Assembly (NCBI GenBank): GCA_013399305.1
Contig: VXAI01000164.1
Coordinates: 1,720,797 to 1,784,796, forward strand
Reading direction: 5' to 3'
DNA from: Rostratula benghalensis
Taxonomy: Eukaryota > Chordata > Aves > Charadriiformes > Rostratulidae
Length of the DNA stretch: 64,000 bases
Within the stretch, counting starts at the first letter, position 1. Each line of letters starts with the position of its first letter. The notes under the pieces are model-generated. The model worked only from the letters and a program-made list of their open reading frames with translations, was not told the DNA's origin and searched no databases. A program made the position numbers and the translations under genes. Positions 38,001-64,000 of this stretch are shown here, piece by piece.

Positions 38001-39829
38001 GAGGTAATTAGTGCCAATTTGACTAATCCACCCCTTGACAGTTTTTTTTGCCCTAAATAGAGCTTGCAATACCCAGTATCCCGCCAAGCCCTTTATTAAG
38101 GCTCTCCCCAGACGTCAGCGCTAGCGACTGACAGCACGACGGCTGCTCGCTGCTCACCTGGGCATAGCACAGATCCTGGTGGCCTCCCCTGCTGAAAGAG
38201 GCCTTTCCCTACCTTCCAATGCCTTTCAACCCTCACAATGGAGTGGGTTTTAAACAGCTAGCCATTAGAAAATACAGTATCAAGCATAATTCATTTTCAA
38301 GTGCTCTTTATTTTAGGAATCCATTTGGAGTACACCGCGGATGGTAACTGCATGTGAGGAAAATTAAATTTTTGCAGCGTTGCTAACGAGCAGTTTATGG
38401 CTGGCTTATTTTATAGCATTAACTGTAATATAAACCACTTAGTTTACGCTGCTACTCGGGCTATGAAGGACTCTCATTCCTCCTCTTCCTTTCCTGATCT
38501 ATGGTCAATTGGCACAGGGAAGCATCTAGTTTTTGGCACTTCAAAATTCCTTCAATCTAGTATTATTTACAGGTCTATAAAACATAAAGTATGATCTCTG
38601 TTATCAGTAGAAAATTGTCTCGCCATTAGTTTTGAAAATGCAATCCTATTGCATCCTTAGGGTAATTATCCTTTAAGCATCACTGCTCACCTTACCTAGG
38701 ACTGGCCTCTTAACTACCTTGTAAAAATTATGGCTGTTATCTTTGAACTGTGGTGACCAGTGCAGGTAATTTTGTTGCTGTGGTGGGTCAGAAGGGGTGG
38801 GACAATGACAGTGATGTTGTTTAGGCTTGACCTTAAGTCCCATACGCAAGCAGACAGCTTAACAGCATGAGAAACCACCCAGTCAAAACAAGTATATGGT
38901 GAAGTAAGGGGTACATGCAGTGAAAACTTCCTTCTGATGCAGCTCTTCTTAGGGCCCTAGAGTTTCCTGGCCAGAGCAATTGGAAGCTGCAGTCCCAATA
39001 CCTCACGGACCATATTTTTGGGAGACCATTTAGAAGGGCAGTCGTAGTAAGTGTGTCATTTCTTGGACAATGTGGATCTTCAGGCAAAATGTGAGATATT
39101 AAAAAGCCAAAATATTGGCTTTTAAAACTAGCTGAAGAGACCTGTCATGGTTGACAGAAACGCACAGAGGGCTGCAGAGGACCAAAGCACGGGTGTTGTG
39201 GGCGGCCGAATGAGGGAGCACAACTGCATTTTTTAACAAGGGGAATGGAGAGGTGTGACTGGCAGAGAATAAAACACGGTTTCCCTCTGGCTGAGAACAA
39301 GGGAGGAGAAAACCTATGCATCCCAGAGTGCCAAGCAGATAGTAAAGAGAGAATGATCCTTTACTGCCTCCTGTAATGCAAGAGCATGTGGAACCTCTGA
39401 CAACACTTGCAGGTAGCATGGTCAAGATGAACAACAGGTAAGTCTGTGGAAGACAACTTCATTAAAGGCAAGAAAACACAAAGATAATCCCACTGGCTCA
39501 GGATGTCTTCGAACTGTGTGGGATTTGTCAGGGAAGCACCCCCTGATGCTTGCTTGCCCTGTTCTTGTACTCTCCCCTGTGTGGTGCCGTTGCTCACTAT
39601 CAGGTACTAGGCAATACAGACCTTTGCTCTGAGCCAATGTGGCTGTACTTATGTTTTAAAGAATTTTTACTGCCTGCTTCTGCAACCTACCTGTATTGGG
39701 AGCTACCTGAAACCACCGCAAAGTACATCTCCAACAGGCAATTTGGTGTCCTTGCTGGCAGGCAGTGAAAATGCATCACTACCAACACACCCGCCGCTTC
39801 CCTCAGAGAGAGAACAGGGACAAAGGCAT
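32051..39829. other. intergenic stretch between TFF2 and ABCG1
   Basis: Mammals have TFF3 here. I find no trefoil motif (CCF ... WCF spacing) on either strand. There are poly-A and poly-T tracts and chance frames (for example 33287-33745) but no supported exon. A small CpG-rich patch lies at 38110-38155. Confidence 0.5.
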
Positions 39830-39849
39830 CTGTCTGAAAATAATAACAC

Positions 39850-39855
39850 TTTATT
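39850..39855 (-). promoter_or_regulatory. ABCG1: candidate distal ABCG1 poly(A) signal
   Basis: AATAAA on the minus strand, followed leftward by a GTGTTATTATTTTCAG stretch that could serve as the downstream GU/U-rich element. This is the last good signal before the intergenic region. Confidence 0.35.
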
Positions 39856-40106
39856 TGATTTTTTTGTTGTTGTTGTTACATTATCATAAATGTTCTCTAG
39901 TCTCAGAAAACAAAGCCCTAGTTTGGAAAATAATGCACATACAAATCTCTTCTTACGGGTATTAAGTATACAGAAATATACAAAGATTTCTCTATTATTG
40001 TAATATATCATCAGAATGCCCCACATCCCACATTTTTACTCAGGTCCACTGTACCGGTAAGCGTAAACTACAAAGGTAACAAGCAACCTGAAAAAGACAT
40101 TTTTTA

Positions 40107-40136
40107 TATAATTATATATATGCATATATATATATC
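40107..40136. repeat. AT-dinucleotide-rich run
   Basis: An alternating TA/AT tract interrupted by TGCA, within the putative ABCG1 3' UTR. Confidence 0.6.
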
Positions 40137-42218
40137 TACAACAGTGCAAATATATCACAGCGTGCAGGTGGCAGTAGTCTCTAGAGAAGCATACTAAATT
40201 TGATTCATAGTAATGCAAATGCATTACAGAAACAAGAGACAACAATGACATATTAGATATACAGAATATGCACACTTTAGCACGCTGATTTAAAATGATA
40301 CCTTGCATTGACTCTTGCTTTAAAAACAAAGGAATAAATGTTAAATAATTCAGTAACAGATTCAAGGGCAGTGTCTCACAATAAGGTCAACTGACTCAGA
40401 TAAGGTATTTCACAAATCTTTACTCATACAGGTAAAGGCTTGGCCAAACTGCAGGACTTGTTTGTCTTCTTTTTAGATATACCAGTGTAATCTTTTCATT
40501 AAATTTCATTTGCTTTTACCATAACTTAAGAGCATTTTTTCTGATTTTTTTTTTTAATTGCTCAACAACAATTCACAATTGTAAAGGCTGGTACAATTAT
40601 CTTTGAGGCCAGGAAAGCTGGTTTTTGGAAGTAATAGAAAGGAGTTTGTATAGCAATTATCCAAAATAGGCTACTAAAATATGCTACAATGGGGTCAGGA
40701 AAAAAAAAAAAAAAAAGAAGACATCACAGATGCCACTGAAGTAAAAACCCTATTAACATTAAAAGTAAAGATTTCCACGTTGCCTTGAAATCTGCTTAAA
40801 AAGACATTTTAGAGTTTTTGTCTTCTTGAAAGAGCAAAGCACACCCACAGGTACTCGGTAACTCACAGAAGTCTGAATGTCATCTCTCCACTTGTAACTA
40901 CTGCGCACTGTGTCCCAAGCAGCAAAATTTTACACCCCACGTGGACAGTAACCACAAATATCTAGCAATAAGGATGCAAGCAACTGGTAAGCATTGGATG
41001 AGCTGCATGGAGGCCCCTGGAGAAAGAAAATGGGTTGACAAAATCTCGGTGTGTCTCAAAGGCATAAACAACGCAGATAATGTAGGCTGGCAGGCTGAGC
41101 CATGGAGGATTTCTTGTGGCAAAGGATACTTATTTTGCCCAGACACCCTTTGCTTTACTGCGCTGGCAATGGGTCTCAACAGAAATCTAAATCTCTTAAA
41201 GGAGGGTTCTACAGCTGACAACTGCATTAGGTTAGAGTTCATTATAAGATTTCAAAATAATAAATACACCGAAGCTAGGTTTCACGCTCTACAGTACCAT
41301 TACTACTTCACAACCTCTAGGTGAAATGTGCACAGAAAGAGAAATACACTAATATACACACAGAGAATTAAAAGCAAACTTGTTATGTCTACAGGCTCAA
41401 CCTGCAACTTTTGGAGGTGTAATATGCAGATCGGTATCTGGGGTTATGAAACCCACTCAGCTCTATCCATTACAACAATATCTTTACATATTATGAAAAC
41501 AGGACAGTGGGAGTTGACACCCCAAAATGCTACTGCCCCTGTCCACAAGTAGCCAAGCTCATGACTAACTTCACTGACACTCAGCACGTAATTTATGCAC
41601 TCGTTAGTGCTGTGTGGCAGGATTAATAGGACCTGTATCACAGGCAGAGCAATGATCAGCCTGTCACAAACTGCTACGCAGTATGTGACACGGGGTCATT
41701 TTCTGCCTACTTCTAGCTCCCAATGGCTTTTCAAAATGCCTTTATCGTAGTTTGTAAATGGCTTTCTGTACAGAACTAAAAGAAATAAGTTCCTGAGTGA
41801 CTGCACCCTATCGGGCTAGTCTTGCAGGAAAATGGATCTACACAAGAAGATTTTCTCAAAGAAAAAAGAACACCACGTGGGACAGTATCTCTTCAGGTCT
41901 CAGTGGAGATCCCCCCTGCAGAAATACAGGCTGATTATCTACCACAGTCAACCTGCTCTGAAGATGGCCAAGGCTAGATATTGCCAAAACCAACCTCAAC
42001 TTTTTCCAATATTCCTGCTTTTGGCAGGGATCTTTCCTGTCCTGTGTAAATGTTAAAGGGAACAATCCTAACAGAGTTCAGGGTGAAGTCCAGACCTTTT
42101 CTAACTCATGGTATGGTCACAGAACCAAGCTGCTTGTTAAGTGTGCTGTGGTATCCACAATTCAAGACCAGTTTTAACAGGTTTCCACTTCAGCAAGGAA
42201 TTGCTTCAACTTCCAGCC

Positions 42219-42276
42219 CCAAAGGTCTGAGCTCCAAAGGTCCAAGCACCAAAGCTTTAAGCTCTGAAGTTTCAAC
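42219..42276. repeat. 15-bp tandem repeat, three to four degenerate copies
   Basis: Copies CCAAAGGTCTGAGCT (42219-42233), CCAAAGGTCCAAGCA (42234-42248) and CCAAAGCTTTAAGCT (42249-42263), then a decayed fourth. The period is a multiple of three, so the plus-strand frame stays open, but nothing supports coding. Confidence 0.7.
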
Positions 42277-45200
42277 ATACAGGGACTTGTCTCCTCTAAC
42301 TTTACATGTCCACAGCAGGTAGGCAAACTATCTAAGGTACCTTCCTAGGCTCTCTCGATCATTCATGCAAGTGTCCTGTACCTCCATGAGGGCAAATCAT
42401 ACTTTTTTGTCTCATTACCTAATTGCAAATCTTCTGTCAGTGCCCAAAGTACATGCCTAGGAAAGATCTCAAAGGAGATGCTAAGTTCAGCGCAAAGCCT
42501 TTGTAGCTGTCCATCTAGTCCCCATTACCTTAAGAAGGAGTTTGGGAAACCAGAAGAAATGCACAAAATACAGGTCAGGAAGTCCAGGAAGCTGAATTAT
42601 ACTGCTAAAATTTCAATTTGTCCACTTCAGGGCTGTTGCAAAACTGGAACCATTCTGGCAAAATGGAGATCCAGTCCTGTTCCAGTTGACATTGCCCTGG
42701 GAAGAGGCGTGACTTCAAATGTGGCAACTGCTATACTAACACTCACTGTACAGCAGAGTCAAGTCACTAGGAAAAATGCTTACCTTAGGGAATTATGGAA
42801 GCACCTTGGGTCCATTTGTCCTGGAGATGGCCGTTTCTTTGCTTTTTTTTTTTTTTTTTAGCAGAGAAAAATAGATGATTAACTGAGCCTGAGACTGAGA
42901 CTCTCATTTTTAGACAGCTATGGTTCTGTGAGACAAAAACAATTGTTTTCTCCAAAAACACTACCCAGTTGATGAAAATGTAAAAGAATTTAATTTCATT
43001 GGCTGAATCATGGTATCCATATTTAAAAGCAGCATGCCTGTAGCGTCCTCTTGTGCCACATCTGGATCCTGACAATAGGCCAATGCTGCAGCTGACCACC
43101 TGCATCCTGAGCTCTACCTATGCATTCAGAAGGAAGCTCTGTCTCACTGCTTCTACTGCAGCTGATGTCCTTTACAACCAGGTTCACGCTACATCACAAA
43201 GCTTTGACCAAAACAAACACAGGTCAAGAGAAGTCTTCTGCTTGGGAAAGCATTTGAGGTTGTGCTTATACGCCACTCAACCCGAAACAGCTGATGCCCT
43301 TCAAAATCCTCCCTGAATGAGGATACGCCAGAGTAGAGCCAGTGCCAGGCTGAGACAGGAAATACTGTGCTCAATCCCTGTGAAGAAGATTCCAAGCCAG
43401 CTTCTGCTGTACTAAGATCAAGGAACACCAGAGCAGATCCCACAGATACCAGATGCTCCCCAAAGAACTAACTTAACCCCAGTGAAGGTGCTGGTAACCA
43501 GCCCTGCAGCACTGGGGGGGCTCTCCTGCATCACCCAGCCACCAGATGAGACTGGACCTGAAGCTCGGTGACCAAAGGCAATGTGGAAGAAGGTGCATCA
43601 GGCTGCAGAAAGTGGTACACCTGCTGTTTGCACCCTCCTCATGCACATTTTCTGAGGAGCTCTGTTTAGAAACACCATCACTGCACCTTAAGTCTCTCCC
43701 TCTGCCCCTTGTTCTGATTCCTGAATACAATGGCCACAGAGCAGGAGATGAAAGAATAAAATCACATTCCAGTAAAAGTTAACACTGAAAAATAAATAAT
43801 TAAAATCCCTTCCTGCTTAGTTTGGAAAGTAAAAATAAATGCTGACATTGTTTGAATGTAAAGCAGTCCTGGATTGTCATTTCTAGTACAGAAGATAAAA
43901 AAAGGAAGTTCATTTTCCTTAACAGAACTATGCAGATAACAAAAGCAATTATGCAAAGCAACAATAAATATACAGAAAAATATAGAGTCATCTCCATGCT
44001 TGATTTTCACTCTTCTCTTCTCCACAAAAGAAGTATTTTGTGATTCAAAAAAGATTAATTCAAGATCACTGCAAAGCTGTAATCTCCTGGAGACTAACCC
44101 AAAGCAAGTGGATTTTTCAGTTGACTCTCTGAGCCCGTTTAGACAGCCAGCATTTCAGTCCTTCTGCTCAACACAGCCCTCACCCAACAAAGCACTTAAG
44201 CCTAGACTTTAACTTAAAGCCATTAGTTGTTCCTCTGATTCACAATGGAGATGTGAGAAGTTAAGATACTTACGCGCTTTGTTGGAACAGGACTTCAAAG
44301 GATCCCATTAGGGGAGAAGATGTCCACCTAGTCTTGAGAAAACAGGACAGCTAGGACCTCCTCTGTTAGGATCACTGGGGTGGTACAGGTCAGTATGTAA
44401 GGTGCTGCTTTCTAGAAACAGGTTTTTAATGAAAAATTTGTTTCTATTGACAACAGATTTTGAAACAAAAGAGTAGACTGAAATGCCAGTCATCAGATAC
44501 ATCCTGTACTTGGATATTCTTCTGTTACTTCCTTTGATCCATAAAGATGAAATTTTCTCAATTCCTTTTGTGAGCAGAATCTGTTTTCCAAATCTTTTAT
44601 TTAGTGGCAAGTAATAATATTTTAAGCTCCTTTTTAAAAACTTTCAGGGTTTTCCAGATTATATGCAAACGTCCACAAAGAAAAATGACAAAAAAACATC
44701 TGAAGCACATGAAGTCTTAACTGATGCACACATTAACCGAAGCAACACGCGCAAAACAAACTGAAACAATATGAGGAGGCCAACATAAAACTAAAGTCAT
44801 CCTGCAATCCCAACAGAAATCATACATTCAGTCTTCAAGAGACTTTCAAAAACACTTCAGCCTCCTACACAACTTTTAGCCAGATTGTGACTAGTCTGAA
44901 TGCTAATAATGGCATTGATGTTAACCGGTTTATGGCAATCTATGTATGGCTATATAAACTGAAGATCTGAAATCTTCAGAATCTTGCTGCTTCATTATTC
45001 TTCCACGTGAAGCCTCCAGAGCTTCACATGTGATTGCTTACCACTGCAGCACACGCATGCTCAGTCCATTAACCTGGGAATGTTTTATACCAGCCTGGTA
45101 GAATTTATTCCCACATAAATAAAAAGAAGCCACGCTGAGACTACATTAAAAATCTTTGCAGTATATGAAAACATAGTTGGGATGGACTTTAAATACTTCT

Positions 45201-48162
45201 GTCACATAGTAGTGACAAAGAGATAGCTTTAGTTAATTTTAGAGCTAATGAGGGAAAGAATGGTTATCGCATTTATGTGTAGCACTGAGTTTCAAGATAA
45301 TTCATTTATTTCTTTACTGGGATTCTACAGTTTGAAAGTGTTCCTTAGAATAGGAACTTTGAGCTAAATGCTGCCAGCAGATGGTTGGGAAAAAGCATAT
45401 TTAACAAAACAGGAATGACAAAAAATAGTCCAGAGCATGTATTTTCTTAGGAACACCTAAGGACCAGATTTGGCTACCATAATACAACACAAAATTACAG
45501 TACAGGAGGACTTGTTCCAGACTAAAGAGGTAAAATAAGGAGGTCTACAAACAGAGGGATAGACACAGATAACAAGACAGTATCCCAGGAACTCATACTG
45601 CTAAATTGTTCTGGACAGGAGAAGACATCATTGTCATTGCATGAGTTAACAACATTGAAATGTCAGCAAGTTACTTCATTTGGTACACTGCAACTGATTT
45701 TCAATGTGGTATTTTGGTAAATGGTGTTGGTAAACACACAACATGAACCCTGAAGTTATTTAATGCCATGGATGTCACACACCTTTCCTACTCTGCTAGC
45801 CTACAGCCAGACCAGCAGCACGCAACAAGACAGTAATTTGGCAAAGGCAGTTTTTTATCTGCTTGCAAACAGCATTTGAACCACCTGTATTATTCACAAA
45901 TATTTTGAGAGTCTTCAAATAATCAAGGCATGCTGTGCCAAGGGATTTCAGCTTGTGACTTATTTAAAAACTGTTCACGGTTATGAGTATTATTTAGAAC
46001 AGCCAAAATTCTTAATTTCTCTTATCTGACAGCCATATAGACCCATACGTGCTTGTGATTATGCCTGAGGAAGCTCAGAACTCTCCAAGAGCTCTACTGG
46101 CTCCAAGACATTCTTCGAAAAAACAGCAACAAAATTATGCAAAGTGGTTGTGTAAGGATGTTTTTTTCTTGTACAGTAACAATCAACCTTGCTTTCGGAG
46201 GTCAATCTTATTTTCAGAAAAAGTTCAGCTAACCTTCCTAAACCACGTGACTCAACTTAAAGTCTTGCAGAACACAGTTTTAATTCAAGTATCCTGAGTT
46301 TAACAGATACACGTGCTCTACATCTATACTGGTAAATTAAACTGGGCCTGGGCACGGGCCAGGAAAACAATTGTCTTTGTTGCTAAATGACAGAGCCGCA
46401 GCCCATCACAGCCGGAGCTTTTCCAGACAACGTTTGGGTTCTGTTTAGAAGTAAGTACCCTATAGGGACCATTCCTATTAGCTCCAGTTGCCTGAGGACT
46501 AACAGAGCTGGCCCCAGCTCTTAGTTTACTGGTACAGCCACGGAGTCCTCAAAAACAGTCTGAACTGTTGACACCCTGCTGACCAGCACATGCCTAAAGT
46601 CCCTCCTCATCTACCTTACTGTCATGAGCTGCTGAGCTCCTGAACGGTTTGCTGACATTGAGCTGCTTCCAATCTACAAGGCTTCACTATCCTGATAAAC
46701 ACTTTTATAGAATTTGGAGGTCTGACTTGAAAGTCTGTAACACTAAGGTAAATGCACAGTAATGGCAGGAGGTAAAGGAATTCGCACAGATGTTCACCAA
46801 GGTGGCCAACATGAGTATGGGCCCCATGATTTCATTTGGGTTGAAAATCTAAACCCATGCAAATCAGTGAAAAAATGCACATCAACTTGGAACCAGAATT
46901 CCCACTGCCAAGTTTACAAAGGTGAGATACAAAAAAAAAATGCTTCTGTTAAAGGTTTCATTAGTGCTTAGATCAATTGGCATCAGTTCCCATGTCGCAG
47001 GATGAGAAGAGAACTGCTTGAAATAATTAGACCTAGAATATTACAAGGTCATTTGTGTATTTTGAGGACAGTCTTACATGTACTCTGTTGCAGGTATAAG
47101 GAACACTGCCATACGAGGCAGTCACACATGTTTTAACACAATAACCAAGCTTTGAGCTGTGGATGGCTCTTGCACTCCATCAAACTTTAACAAAATAGCT
47201 CAGGCTTTAGGGATAGATTCTGCTTTCACAGTTTAAGAAAAAATGAGCCTTGGAGTGCTTCGATTTTTTCATTCGCAGGAGGTAGATCATACAGATAATG
47301 AGCAGAGTTAGTATTTTAAATATCACAAATATTGAGGATTTAAAAGACTATGCAAAAGAACATATTTTCAATCATTCAGTGACAGCTTGAACATGTCTGA
47401 GTGCCTGTGCTATCTACTGTTGCTTCCAAATATGGACCACAGGTTTAGTGCAGACTCAGAATCTGCTTTTTCCTCCTATCATTATGATTTTCAGATATGA
47501 GACCAGCTCGACAAGCAAAGCACCAGAGGTCTAAATTTAGACAGAAATAAAACTAATGACTTAAATCACTTTAGGTTTGTTTTACAAAAGTATCCATATT
47601 AAAAAGCTATCTTTACCTTATTAATACTTTTACAGACTTTTGGCCAGAAGGGGTAATTCTCTGGAAAAAGTATTGCAAAGTAATACATAGAAAACTGCAA
47701 AGATGAAACTCTGAATTGAAAAAGATGACAGAATCCTATTTTCTTTGCTTTCCCCATTTTTAATCTCATTACCTTGTCACCTATAGATGACATTGTACTA
47801 TTCTGGCTACCAGGACGTGTATTACCTTATTGTGAAATTGGTTTTCATAAGGAAAACTCCTGCAGCCAGGTTTTTTTATTACAGTTACACTGCCTCGGTA
47901 TTGATATTCTGTGGTGTAAAATTCCCTTCTATTTCTTCTTCCTAGTTAAAGCTAGAAAGTGTAATGAAAACATGACCCAACCCAACTGGACTGATTGGCT
48001 TAACACTATGTGTCCACTATCCCATTGTGGTTCTCTATGGGCTAGGTCATAACAGCATCTAGCTGGGCACTGGGGACTGGCCTGCCACAGTGAGACAATG
48101 TCAAGTGCACTCTATTGCATGTCTAAAGATCTTCCTACTGCATCGTTTTAGCTGGTTTTCCT

Positions 48163-63764
<15,602 letters not shown>

Positions 63765-64000
63765 CTGGAATGGAATACAATGGTATTTGATTTTGAAGTA
63801 GTCTGAAGCACAAGAACCAGTTACAGTGGTTGTCTCAGGCACAACATCCCACTGTACCATTTAAACAACTTCTTTCAACCCAGTCTCAGGGAAGTTTAAG
63901 TGGAACTATAATGTTCAAATGAGAAGCATCACATATGCCTGTGCACTAGGTAACTGAGTGTAATCTGACTGAAGCAATCACTCAAGCATCTGACAAAAAG
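63765..64000 (-). other. ABCG1: ABCG1 intron, continues past the window
   Basis: Intronic. Nothing recognised before the window ends. Confidence 0.8.

Larger units (their letters stand above)
39830..48162 (-). other. ABCG1: possible long ABCG1 3' UTR
   Basis: Downstream (leftward) of the ABCG1 stop there is no other recognisable gene. The sequence is AT-rich and 3'-UTR-like, especially 39.84-40.8 kb. The first minus-strand AATAAA is 283 nt past the stop (TTTATT on the plus strand at 47875-47880), and others follow. A distal one at 39850-39855 would give a UTR of about 8.3 kb. Which signals are used cannot be told from sequence alone. Confidence 0.35.

Noticed and set aside
42478..42861. 127-codon plus-strand frame
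   Set aside because: Lies antisense in the putative ABCG1 3' UTR and ends in a poly-T run read as Phe. No support for coding.

Overview
The window looks like avian nuclear DNA. It carries several CR1 LINE fragments, including the typical 3' tail and relics of the CR1 reverse transcriptase. It also holds an ERVL-type solo LTR of a kind I associate with neoavian birds, flanked by a perfect 5-bp target-site duplication. Genes are split by GT-AG introns and the gene density is low. Two genes can be modelled exon by exon with intact reading frames: TFF2 (trefoil factor 2, + strand, complete) and ABCG1 (sterol exporter half-transporter, - strand, the C-terminal 487 residues only; its 5' exons lie beyond the right edge). 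Their convergent order matches the mammalian ABCG1-TFF3-TFF2-TFF1 block of human 21q22.3. From general knowledge this block lies on the large chromosome 1 of birds.

Layout. 1-28 kb is gene-poor DNA with a CR1 at 3.2-4.5 kb, a short CR1 tail at 20.6 kb and very old CR1/L3-like pieces at 20.9-22.4 kb. Within it, at 12.63-12.78 kb, is a degenerate exon that still reads as a trefoil (P) domain, on the same strand as TFF2 and where mammals have TFF1. A possible decayed signal-peptide exon with a TATA box lies 1.8 kb upstream of it. TFF2 occupies 28.4-32.05 kb with a TATA promoter, four coding exons and an AATAAA signal. 32-39.8 kb shows no gene and no trace of TFF3. ABCG1 fills the rest: a possibly very long 3' UTR (39.8-48.16 kb) and eleven coding exons (48.16-63.76 kb), with the solo LTR and three or four CR1 pieces in its introns.

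The two genes do unrelated jobs. TFF2 is a secreted mucosal peptide. ABCG1 moves cholesterol and phospholipid to HDL. They share only ancient synteny. The most interesting content is the apparent wreck of a second trefoil gene. Next is a 36-nt intronic stretch in ABCG1 that seems to be the remnant of the alternative 12-residue extension known from the mammalian long isoform.
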